In this document: piece by piece, positions 56,865 through 64,000 of the stretch
Position numbering within the stretch: the first letter of the stretch is position 1
How the letters are laid out: every line of letters begins with the position of its first letter
Source of the DNA: Sporosarcina sp. P34
GTDB lineage: Bacteria; Bacillota; Bacilli; Bacillales_A; Planococcaceae
Assembly: GCF_002743375.1 (NCBI RefSeq)
Contig: NZ_PDZC01000002.1
Location: 248,001 to 312,000 of the forward strand
DNA length: 64,000 nt
Direction of reading: 5' to 3'
Notes under the pieces: model-generated
The model's database searches: none
What the model was told of the DNA's origin: nothing
Seen by the model: the letters and a program-made list of their open reading frames with translations, nothing else
Program-made: the position numbers and the translations under genes

Positions 56865-58313
56865 TTAATATGATGTAAGCTTGGCCCAACGTTGCAGTGC
56901 GTAAATTCCACGTTGGAAGAATGTCAGGCTATTTTGGTATTCGTCTACATCCAGAGTGTACAACGCATCTTCGTTATCCCATATCCTATCAAAATACGCA
57001 TTGATTTCATCTGTCAGCTCGCTGTCTACAGGTGCTACAATTCGTAGATTCGCCTCCAGGTTATAATCACGCAACGTTCGCTCCGTTATATTGGAGGATC
57101 CGTTTGTAATATACGTTTTGTCTGCAGTCTGTACCGTTACCAACTTGGTGTGATATTGACCAATCACGGTATTATACCAACGCACTTTAATTTTATCGTC
57201 TGTATTTTCCCTTATTTCCTGGACGACTGGACGATTAGGTAAGCCAGACTTTTTACTACCAAATGAGTTTTCATTCGGGTCTAAGACCATCTCTACATTA
57301 ACACCACGATTAGCCGCTTCTTCTAACGGACGGATTACTTCCTGCTCTGAAAGATAAAACATCCCCATACGGATCACATCATCTTTTTTCGCTTTTTTAA
57401 TATCACTCACTAAAGCATCCATAACCTTGCTTTCGGTCAAGTACTGAACTTGATAAGGTCCTTTTTGTTCTTCTGCTTGAATACGTGGCAACTTTCCACC
57501 CGACGAATATTGAAGCACAGCTTCTTCCGCTTCCAATATGTCATTCTGGATTGGGCCTTGTACTTTGAATGCCACATTACCGTGTCGCCCACTAGCTGCG
57601 TGAGGATTAGAGGACGTAACTAATGCCGCTTGATCTGTCACGAGTGTTTTCCGATGATTTGCTTTGACGTTCAATAATTTCAAATAAGATGAAAACTTCA
57701 CGTCAGGCGCATCACTTGCTAGGAAGTTAGGAAAACGATTTTTTCCATTAAAATCAAACCACTGGAGAAAGATACGGTATCCACCTGAGTATAGAGGCAT
57801 CGAATCACGTAATGGTTCCAAGTCTGTATATACTACTTGTACACCCACCTTTTCCAACGCTTTAAACCATTCAGACTCATATGATTCATAGCCGGTATTT
57901 ACTGGGTCAGTTATGTAAACAATTGGCATGTCCGGAGATTCCTTCTTTTTCTTGACAAGCACTTCTGTTAGTTGGTCTGCAATTTGAGGAAAATCTTCTT
58001 TTTCATCATAATAGTCGTCCATTAAAAAGAAATCGAGGACAATAAACTCTTTCGCATCTTCAATCATTCGAAATACTTCATCGAAAATACGTAATTCTGA
58101 TTTGTAGTGATCTTTCGACTTCGTCTTGGAGTACGTTAAATCATATATGAACTCTACATTTTCTACTTGATGAAGTTCTCCTTTATAGGAAATGCCGGGT
58201 GGCAATGGCTTATACGTGTGCCAAAGCATGACACCCATGTAGAGCAATGCAACAAAAAGTAATGCATAGGAAGCTATACGCTTTTTGGTCATTTTGCGCT
58301 TCTCTATCGCCAC
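56865..58313 (-). CDS. Phospholipase D-family protein, membrane-anchored
   Basis: 482 aa. One N-terminal transmembrane helix (about residues 13-30), then two PLD half-domains. The first HKD motif is ANHRKTLVTD (complete HxKxxxxD). The second reads YHTKLVTVQ, with Gln where Asp is expected, followed by NGSSN. Length and anchor suggest a cardiolipin-synthase-like or secreted PLD protein. The altered second motif may reduce or change activity. Start is GTG (58311-58313) with GGGGGAGAG upstream. Confidence 0.85.
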   Translation of the reverse strand: MAIEKRKMTKKRIASYALLFVALLYMGVMLWHTYKPLPPGISYKGELHQVENVEFIYDLTYSKTKSKDHYKSELRIFDEVFRMIEDAKEFIVLDFFLMDDYYDEKEDFPQIADQLTEVLVKKKKESPDMPIVYITDPVNTGYESYESEWFKALEKVGVQVVYTDLEPLRDSMPLYSGGYRIFLQWFDFNGKNRFPNFLASDAPDVKFSSYLKLLNVKANHRKTLVTDQAALVTSSNPHAASGRHGNVAFKVQGPIQNDILEAEEAVLQYSSGGKLPRIQAEEQKGPYQVQYLTESKVMDALVSDIKKAKKDDVIRMGMFYLSEQEVIRPLEEAANRGVNVEMVLDPNENSFGSKKSGLPNRPVVQEIRENTDDKIKVRWYNTVIGQYHTKLVTVQTADKTYITNGSSNITERTLRDYNLEANLRIVAPVDSELTDEINAYFDRIWDNEDALYTLDVDEYQNSLTFFQRGIYALQRWAKLTSY

Positions 58314-58433
58314 AAGCTCTCTCCCCCTTTCTCTAGCTCTTTTGATGTATATGATTCTAAACGCTTCGCATTGCGCTAGTACATGTACTATAATATTCCC
58401 ACTCGATCTGGCAATAAATTGTATAGATTTTCA

Positions 58434-59210
58434 TTATTTCATCGAAATATAAGGTCGTTCAGCATGCCACTCGATCTTTACAGGAACTTGAAATGTATCT
58501 GATAGCAATTCATCTGTCAAAACTTCTTTTTTAAGACCACTGGCCACAACTTTTCCTTCTTTCAATAATAGTACATGAGTAATTTCGGGCACGAGTTCTT
58601 CTATATGGTGTGTGACATAAACGAGATGCACATTCTGTTTCGCAGCTATTTCAAGCGAATCAAGAAATTGCTCTCTTGCCAAGACATCCAGCCCAGAACA
58701 AGGTTCATCCAAAATCAATAGTTCTGGATCGCCCATCAAAGCGCGTGCGATCAGCACACGACGTTTTTCACCTTCAGAAAGGAGTCTGAATTTCTTTCCT
58801 TTCACATGGCTTAAACGAAAATCCTTTACTAAATAATCGGCACGTATCCAGTCTTCTGCTTTAATTTCATCATAAATACCGAAGCTCGCAAATTTACCAC
58901 TGATAATAATTCGCTCAATCGATTCATTCCAGAAGTAGTCCGAGAATTTTTCCAATGAACTACTGACAAAGCCGATCTTTTTACGTAATTCAGGTAAATA
59001 TGCGCTCCCAAACTGTTTGCCTAGCACCTCTACTTCACCACTGGAAGGGATTTCATATGTAGAAATAATGGATAATAACGATGTCTTACCCGAGCCATTC
59101 AAGCCGAGCATTCCCCACTGTTGGCCTTGCTCAATCTCCCAAGTTATATCTTGCAAGATTGGATTATCTCCTCTATTAAATTGAACGTCTTTAACTTTTA
59201 CAATCGCCAC
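58434..59210 (-). CDS. ABC-type ATP-binding protein, YlmA-like
   Basis: 258 aa single ATPase domain. Walker A is GLNGSGKT, the signature is LSEGEKRR (replacing LSGGQ), Walker B is LLILDEPCSGLD, and the switch His lies in VYVTHHIEE. No permease gene adjoins. YlmA-like proteins resemble molybdate ModF-type ATPases; function is unknown. GTG start with AGAGGAG upstream. Directly after the BCCT gene terminator. Confidence 0.85.
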   Translation of the reverse strand: MAIVKVKDVQFNRGDNPILQDITWEIEQGQQWGMLGLNGSGKTSLLSIISTYEIPSSGEVEVLGKQFGSAYLPELRKKIGFVSSSLEKFSDYFWNESIERIIISGKFASFGIYDEIKAEDWIRADYLVKDFRLSHVKGKKFRLLSEGEKRRVLIARALMGDPELLILDEPCSGLDVLAREQFLDSLEIAAKQNVHLVYVTHHIEELVPEITHVLLLKEGKVVASGLKKEVLTDELLSDTFQVPVKIEWHAERPYISMK

Positions 59211-59231
59211 ACATATTCTCCTCTCTGTGAT

Positions 59232-59265
59232 AAAAAACCGGTTCGTGCTAAACGCTACGAACCGG
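59232..59265 (-). terminator. Terminator of the BCCT transporter gene
   Basis: Minus-strand CCGGTTCGT/ACGAACCGG (59238-59265), then TTTTTTA. Stem is perfect over nine pairs. Confidence 0.88.
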
Positions 59266-59271
59266 CCTTTT

Positions 59272-60957
59272 CTATTTGTTCTTTTCTTTCTCTACTTCAA
59301 TATACTTCTTCTTTTCTAACTCTTGATATTTTCTATCGTTTTTCTCTTTTATTCTTCTTGCCCTTTCTGCTTCTCTGCGGGCTCTCTTTTCTTTTTCACT
59401 TTCTTTACGTTTACGTTTTTTCTTGACTTCGCCTTCTACATGTTCAAATTGGCGAATATCTGTCGGTCTGACTGTAATCGGTTCCCTGACTAGTAGCTTA
59501 GCCAGTGAGAAGATCAGTAATAGAAGAAGTAAGGTAAACGGCAAGGCAGACACAAGTGATGCTGATTGCAAAGCTTCCAACCCACCTGCATACAATAATG
59601 TAGCCGCAATTGCAGTCATTAAGAATCCCCAGATGAACTTTACAATTAATGGTGGGAATAAACTGCCTCGCGTCGTCATACTTGCTAGAATATACGTTGC
59701 TGAGTCCGCGGACGTAATCAAAAACGTGAAAATTAACACAATCGCCAAGAACGATACGATACCCGTCATCGGCAAGTGTTGAAGCGTCGCGAAAATAGCT
59801 GACGTGACATCCTTGTCTACTTCTTGTGCAATTTGTGTACCATTACGCAAATCACTGTATAGCGCAGTTCCACCGAGTGTTGCAATCCACATACAAGAAA
59901 ACGCTGGTGGAATGACCATCACACCCATGATGAATTCTCTAATTGTTCGTCCCTTCGATACACGTGCCACGAAAGCACCTACGAAAGGAGACCAAGCGAT
60001 CGTCCAAGCCCAGTAGAAAATAGTCCAATCTTTCACCCACGTACCGCCTTGATAAGGCTGAAGACGTAAACTGTACGTAATGAAGTTATTAATATAATCT
60101 CCAATCGCCAGCGTAAAGGTTTCCAATATAAATACTTTCGGTCCTACGAAAAAGAAGAATAGTAATAATGCAATCGCCATACCCAAGTTAAAGTTACCTA
60201 GATATGCAATACCCTTACTTAGGCCTGAAGCAGCGGACGTCATGTACGCAGCGAACACAACGGCAATGATCAACAATTGAATCGTAAACGTACTTTTAAT
60301 ATTAAAGACGTACTCCAGTCCACCACTCATCTGTAAAACACCCATACCAAGCGAAGTAGCAATCCCCATGACAGTTGCTATAACCGCAAATGAATCGATA
60401 CCTGTCTTCACGTGACGATTACTCCCAATCAAAGGCTCAAGCGCCGTTGAAATCAAACCGTCCTTCTTCTTCCGGAACTGGAGAAACCCAATAACCAGTC
60501 CTACTATACCGAAGATGGCCCATTGTGAAATACCCCAGTGGAAGAAAGAATACCCCATCGCAACACGTGCTGCTTCTTCCGTATGTGATTCAATACCTGC
60601 AATAGGCGACTTGAAATAGTGACTCATTGGTTCCGCCACACCCCAGAACACTAGCCCTACGCCGAAACCGGCAGAAAAAAGCATGCCAATCCATGTGAAA
60701 AATGGATATTCTGGACGTTCTGAATCTCCACCCAAACGAATAGCTCCAAATTTACTAATTGTCAATCCAACTAAAAATATAATGACAATAAATACAGCAA
60801 GTAAATAGAACCATCCGAAGTTATCTGTCGTGAAATGAAAAAGCCTTTCGGCAACCACACCAAATCGTCCAGGTATAGTCGCTCCTAATACGACGAGTAT
60901 AAGAATAAATACAGCAGAAATAGAGAACACGGGATTTTTCCAAAACTTTTTGTCCAA
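59272..60957 (-). CDS. BCCT-family glycine betaine/choline transporter
   Basis: 561 aa, twelve transmembrane helices. FSAGFGVGLVFWGVAEPMSHY and WTIFYWAWTIAWSPFVGAFVARVSKGRTIREF are BCCT signatures holding the Trp box that binds trimethylammonium groups. MGMGVLQ-like GMGVLQMSGG lies in TM3. The last 55 or so residues are an extremely charged Lys/Arg/Glu tail, probably helical and possibly the osmosensor. Start is TTG (60955-60957) with AGGAG upstream. Substrate within betaine, choline or carnitine is not resolved. Confidence 0.92.
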   Translation of the reverse strand: MDKKFWKNPVFSISAVFILILVVLGATIPGRFGVVAERLFHFTTDNFGWFYLLAVFIVIIFLVGLTISKFGAIRLGGDSERPEYPFFTWIGMLFSAGFGVGLVFWGVAEPMSHYFKSPIAGIESHTEEAARVAMGYSFFHWGISQWAIFGIVGLVIGFLQFRKKKDGLISTALEPLIGSNRHVKTGIDSFAVIATVMGIATSLGMGVLQMSGGLEYVFNIKSTFTIQLLIIAVVFAAYMTSAASGLSKGIAYLGNFNLGMAIALLLFFFFVGPKVFILETFTLAIGDYINNFITYSLRLQPYQGGTWVKDWTIFYWAWTIAWSPFVGAFVARVSKGRTIREFIMGVMVIPPAFSCMWIATLGGTALYSDLRNGTQIAQEVDKDVTSAIFATLQHLPMTGIVSFLAIVLIFTFLITSADSATYILASMTTRGSLFPPLIVKFIWGFLMTAIAATLLYAGGLEALQSASLVSALPFTLLLLLLIFSLAKLLVREPITVRPTDIRQFEHVEGEVKKKRKRKESEKEKRARREAERARRIKEKNDRKYQELEKKKYIEVEKEKNK

Positions 60958-61100
60958 ACTTATCGACTCCTAGTGTTCATTTGGTAACTCTCTTACTACA
61001 CTCTTTACCCCGATTTCCAGAGATATAACGTACTTCTGCCTATATTAATAACAGAACTAGAAATTACCAAATAGATTATAACAGTCTATATTACACATCA

Positions 61101-61132
61101 AAAAAGGCATCTTCAAGAGAAAATGCCTTTTT
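61101..61132 (-). terminator. Hairpin after the EAL-HDOD gene
   Basis: AAAAAGGCAT/ATGCCTTTTT around a CTTCAAGAGAAA-like loop; symmetrical tails allow function on either strand. Ten bases from the EAL-HDOD stop codon. Confidence 0.8.
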
Positions 61133-61142
61133 CCATATGTAT

Positions 61143-62390
61143 TCAGTGTATTTCATTCTGTATTTCGTGCGACCAGCGCAAGGCTTGTAGAAAAATTTCA
61201 CTTAATTCTTTTTTAGGGATTGCCAGTTGACGTGAAATCCGCTCTACTGATTCCCAATTAAAGTACTCTACCGCTTCTATTAGTTTCATGTAAGGGCTCA
61301 TTTCGGTTTGCTTGCCATGTAACGTATCCACAATGACATCAGATAGAGAAAGTAATGGTAAAACATCTTCCCATTTACGCTGCATCACTGCGTCAATCAG
61401 TGAAAACATGCCTGTGAGAAAATACTCGTCCTTATTCGGTTTTCTGTTATACTTCGCTAGCAGTTCACATGCCCGTGCGCGACGAAGTGATAAATCAATC
61501 AGTGCTTTAACACGACCATCTTGTAGATTTTGACCTAAATCATGCAACATTAAAACTTGTAGCCATTTCTTCGTTTCATTTAACCCAATCATCATAATCG
61601 CTTGCTTAATGGAGCTGATTTGGCGCGGTATATCGAAGGCTAATGAGTTTATAAAGCGTAATAATTTATAGGAAATCGATACATCGCGCATGATTAAATC
61701 GGATAGCTGATTGATAGACTGGGAATCCTTTTGGAAATATTTAATAATTTGCAGATGAGTTAATGTATTGGATGGAATTTCTGCACCTTTAATAATGTCG
61801 GGTTTTGCGAAAAAATAGCCTTGAAACAAATCATAACCACTCTTCAATGCAAGCTGGTAATCAGCCTCCGTCTCCACTTTTTCTGCCAATAAAGTAATCG
61901 ATGGATATCTTTTCAAAAATGCGATGATACGATGTTTCTCTGCTATACTCGTTTGCATGAAATCTACTTTAATAATGTCCACGAGTTCAAATAACTGTGA
62001 ATATGTAAGATATTGTTCTTGTAAAATAAAATCATCCAGCACCAGAGTAAATCCCGCTTCTTTAAACATCTTTAACCGACGTAACAAAGCAGACGTTATT
62101 TCAACGTCTTCAAGAATCTCAATCACTACCTGATCAGGGTTCAGACTCATAAATACATCCTGCGCAAGTAGTTCGCCTGAAAAATTTATGAACGAACGCA
62201 CACCGCTCGTCACCTGATCAATTCCAACGGAGAGAAAAGTATTGATCAATAGACCGATTGTAGCCTGTTCAGGATTTATATCAGGAAAATAGTTTTCTTC
62301 GCTATTTCGATACAATAGTTCATATGCATAAATCTCTCCTGATCGATTTAAGATCGGCTGTCTTCCGATAAATATGGAGTAATCATCCAT
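61143..62390 (-). CDS. EAL-HDOD signalling protein (YuxH-like)
   Basis: 415 aa. N-terminal EAL-like domain (about 1-200) begins FIGRQPILNRSGEIYAYELLYR, where EAL is replaced by ELL, although VIEILED, LVLDDF, IIKVDF and LAEKVET remain. Residues 200-400 are an HDOD domain (SNTLTHLQIIKYF, DVSISYKLLRFIN, AIMMIGLNETKKW). Such proteins usually sense or scaffold rather than hydrolyse c-di-GMP. Start chosen at ATG 62388-62390, nine bases after GGAG. Confidence 0.88.
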   Translation of the reverse strand: MDDYSIFIGRQPILNRSGEIYAYELLYRNSEENYFPDINPEQATIGLLINTFLSVGIDQVTSGVRSFINFSGELLAQDVFMSLNPDQVVIEILEDVEITSALLRRLKMFKEAGFTLVLDDFILQEQYLTYSQLFELVDIIKVDFMQTSIAEKHRIIAFLKRYPSITLLAEKVETEADYQLALKSGYDLFQGYFFAKPDIIKGAEIPSNTLTHLQIIKYFQKDSQSINQLSDLIMRDVSISYKLLRFINSLAFDIPRQISSIKQAIMMIGLNETKKWLQVLMLHDLGQNLQDGRVKALIDLSLRRARACELLAKYNRKPNKDEYFLTGMFSLIDAVMQRKWEDVLPLLSLSDVIVDTLHGKQTEMSPYMKLIEAVEYFNWESVERISRQLAIPKKELSEIFLQALRWSHEIQNEIH

Positions 62391-62399
62391 ATATTCCAT

Positions 62400-62668
62400 C
62401 TCCGTGTTTCATTTGAACGTCCCCTTCATTATATGTATTCATCTTAGGGTATTACTGAAGCTACATATTCCCACACTTAATTCATTCAGATAATTCATTA
62501 CTCCTTCTATTGTACTAGAATACACATTATTAATAAATATATTAATTAGATATAGCTATACCAAGAGCTATCTATTACGGAGATCACTTTATTTGTTACA
62601 CGGAGTGATTATCTTTAGTCATATACCATAAGATCATTACATAACTTGCGAAGAGGAGTTGATAAAGA
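62400..62668. other. Intergenic stretch upstream of cotJ
   Basis: AT-rich divergent gap. It must contain the cotJ promoter, expected to be sigma-E type, but I could not align a -35/-10 pair with confidence; CATAAGAT at about 62628-62635 is the closest -10 match. No gene is seen. Confidence 0.4.
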
Positions 62669-62884
62669 ATGGATTATACGTTCAGAGGAAGTTATGAACC
62701 GTATATTTCTCCATGGGATCCGTGTCCACCTATCATAGTTAAAACATTTCCCTTGCCGCCCCAGCTTTTCATGAATTTCCAACCCGCGTCACTTCCACAA
62801 TTTTCACCTGCTGAAGCTTTACAACACGGGTCGCTGTGGCCGGCGCTAGTCGACGGCTATTCAAAGAGGGAGGGGATCTCCTGA
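62669..62884 (+). CDS. cotJA: Spore coat protein CotJA
   Basis: 71 aa, Pro-rich: YEPYISPWDPCPPIIVKTF and LPPQLFMNFQPASLPQFSP match CotJA. It forms an inner coat polypeptide with CotJC. GAGGAG RBS. TGA stop overlaps the ATG of cotJB by one base. First gene of cotJABC. Confidence 0.93.
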   Translation: MDYTFRGSYEPYISPWDPCPPIIVKTFPLPPQLFMNFQPASLPQFSPAEALQHGSLWPALVDGYSKREGIS

Positions 62885-63147
62885 TGGATGCAACTGAACG
62901 AAGAGACATGTTGAAGAATGTGCAGCAAGCTGATTTTGTGGTAGTCGAACTGACACTCTACACCAACACGCATCCTGACGATCAGGAAGCACTAACGCAA
63001 TGGCGACTTGCCATTAAAGAAGCCGCAAGTCTGAGAAAAATGTACGAAAAGCGTTTCGGACCGCTTTCCTTACATTCCATACCATCGGAACAAGCAATTG
63101 ATACGGGCTGGCGCTGGAACCAAGCACCTTGGCCATGGCAAATGTAG
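62884..63147 (+). CDS. cotJB: Spore coat protein CotJB
   Basis: 87 aa. MLKNVQQADFVVVELTLYTNTHPDDQEAL and the C-terminal WRWNQAPWPWQ are the family hallmarks. ATG 62884 with GGGAGGGG upstream is preferred over an extended frame inside cotJA. Needed for coat incorporation of CotJC. Confidence 0.93.
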   Translation: MDATERRDMLKNVQQADFVVVELTLYTNTHPDDQEALTQWRLAIKEAASLRKMYEKRFGPLSLHSIPSEQAIDTGWRWNQAPWPWQM

Positions 63148-63183
63148 TCTCAAATATGCACTATGTTACTGGAGGGAATGTTG

Positions 63184-63753
63184 ATGTGGGTCTATGAGAA
63201 AAAGTTATTGTATCCGGTAGAAGTCAAAGAGTGTAACCCAAAACTTGCGAGATACATTGCAGAGCAATATGGTGGTGCAGATGGCGAACTGGCTGCTGCT
63301 TTACGCTATATGAATCAGCGATACACCGTTCCTGATAAGGTCATCGGTGTACTGAATGATATTGCGACCGAAGAGTTTTCCCATTTGGAAATGCTAGCCA
63401 CTATGATTTATAAATTAACAAAAGATGCTACCCCTGAACAACTTGAAGAAGCTGGACTTGGGGCTCATTACGTCAATCACGGCCATGCGTTGTTTTATGA
63501 AAATGCGGGCGGTGTACCCTTCACGACTACGTATATCCAGGCAAAGGGAGATCCAATAGCTGATCTGTATGAAGATATCGCAGCGGAAGAAAAAGCACGC
63601 GCTACGTATCAATGGATCATCAATGTCTCAGACGATGCATGGATTAATGATTCTCTTAAATTTCTAAGAGAAAGAGAAAACGTGCATTCCCTGCGTTTCC
63701 GCGAAGCGGTCGAAGTCTTGAAAGATGAACGTGACAGGAAAAAAATCTTCTAA
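63184..63753 (+). CDS. cotJC: Spore coat protein CotJC (manganese-catalase family)
   Basis: 189 aa ferritin-like di-manganese fold: KLARYIAEQYGGADGELAAALRYMNQRYT, ATEEFSHLEMLATMIYKLT (EexxH-type metal ligands) and IAAEEKARATYQWI. It ends RERENVHSLRFREA. Probably a coat-associated catalase. The start at ATG 63184 has GGAGGG; an upstream ATG adds seven residues. Confidence 0.93.
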   Translation: MWVYEKKLLYPVEVKECNPKLARYIAEQYGGADGELAAALRYMNQRYTVPDKVIGVLNDIATEEFSHLEMLATMIYKLTKDATPEQLEEAGLGAHYVNHGHALFYENAGGVPFTTTYIQAKGDPIADLYEDIAAEEKARATYQWIINVSDDAWINDSLKFLRERENVHSLRFREAVEVLKDERDRKKIF

Positions 63754-63757
63754 CATG

Positions 63758-63806
63758 AAAGGGTCTCCTTTTCTCTTTTCAATAGAGAGAAGGAGACCTT
63801 TTTAGT
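63758..63806 (+). terminator. Terminator of cotJABC
   Basis: AAAGGGTCTCCTTTTCTCT pairs with AGAGAGAAGGAGACCTTTT, followed by TTAGTG. Strong stem immediately after cotJC. Confidence 0.88.
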
Positions 63807-63867
63807 GTTTAATAACAGGGATTCAATGGTATCTTTTGTAGTGAGGGTTGATACGGAGGTGTTCTTT

Positions 63868-64000
63868 TTGTTAAAACGAAGAATGAAAAATGCACATCGC
63901 TCACAAGAAATTATTAATGTCTTTTTGAGAAATGGATTCAGTCACATCTTATTTCGTCTTGGACTGACCGATCGAAAGTTTACTTCTACGGATGAACAAG
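63868..64000 (+). CDS. AarF/UbiB-family kinase, N-terminal fragment
   Basis: The first 44 codons run off the right edge. Start is TTG (63868-63870), seven bases after CGGAGGT. The peptide RSQEIINVFLRNGFSHILFRLGL matches the N-terminus of ABC1/UbiB kinases (R-x-x-EI-x-x-V-x-x-x-GF). Catalytic motifs lie outside the window, so the assignment rests on this segment. Confidence 0.7.
   Translation, partial: MLKRRMKNAHRSQEIINVFLRNGFSHILFRLGLTDRKFTSTDEQ

Noticed and set aside
62560-62650. Sigma-E promoter of cotJABC
   Set aside because: Expected from biology, but no -35/-10 pair with proper spacing was convincing by eye.
1-64000. A hidden multi-gene defence, secretion or biosynthetic system
   Set aside because: Nearly every gene belongs to a known housekeeping, metabolic or signalling family with expected neighbours. 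No cluster of unknown genes, toxin-antitoxin pair, phage or defence module was visible.
1-64000. tRNA, rRNA genes or CRISPR arrays
   Set aside because: No cloverleaf with conserved T-loop, no rRNA sequence and no regularly spaced repeat array was seen.

Overview
This window is chromosomal DNA of a low-to-moderate-GC, endospore-forming member of the Bacillales. The gene order ctsR-mcsA-mcsB-clpC-radA-yacL-ispD-ispF-gltX-cysE-cysS-mrnC-rlmB-rae1-sigH-rpmG-secE-nusG-rplK is the conserved Bacillus backbone. Spore-coat genes (cotJABC, a CotD-like gene) and sigH indicate sporulation. Planococcaceae (a Sporosarcina-like organism) is my best guess from overall protein style; this is inference, since no rRNA is present. 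I saw no tRNA, rRNA, CRISPR, insertion sequence, prophage or defence island.

Region 1 (1-16465, minus strand) is informational and stress housekeeping. It holds ribosomal and transcription proteins (rplK, nusG, secE, rpmG, sigH), RNA maturation (rae1, rlmB, mrnC), a T-box-controlled cysE-cysS pair, gltX, isoprenoid genes ispD-ispF, the PIN/TRAM protein YacL, radA and the CtsR heat-shock regulon. disA, which sits between radA and yacL in Bacillus, is missing. clpC has its own CtsR-box promoter in addition to the one before ctsR. A hairpin plus T-run separates secE from nusG.

Region 2 (16466-34100) is cofactor and amino-acid metabolism in separately controlled units: bioB-bioY under a BirA operator; a bifunctional homocysteine methyltransferase/MTHFR plus metH under a SAM-I riboswitch; a 96-nt imperfect palindrome after metH; small coat and unknown genes; an aldehyde dehydrogenase with a DUF779 partner below two cre-like sites; a DUF3238-like protein; thiM-thiD-thiE-thiW under a TPP riboswitch; and dsdA.

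Region 3 (34123-42300) is envelope biology: the DesK/DesR cold sensor and the Des desaturase, a PAP2 phosphatase, MscL, a 30-residue membrane peptide with its own promoter, RBS and terminator, a hotdog thioesterase, and the ykfA-ykfB-ykfC murein-peptide recycling genes.

Region 4 (42500-48820, minus strand) is trpEDCFBA under a Trp T-box (TGG specifier), without trpG.

Region 5 (48839-64000) holds rluF, a PAS-GGDEF-EAL protein, a nucleobase permease, a methyltransferase, a Cache-GGDEF cyclase, an SDR-like protein, a phospholipase D family protein, a YlmA-type ATPase, a BCCT transporter, an EAL-HDOD protein, cotJABC and the start of an AarF/UbiB kinase gene. Three c-di-GMP-type proteins lie within 12.5 kb.

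The region is mostly well-known biology. I did not find a convincing undescribed multi-gene system. The most useful leads are the disA gap, the twin CtsR promoters, the isolated 30-residue peptide, the palindrome after metH and the secE/nusG terminator.
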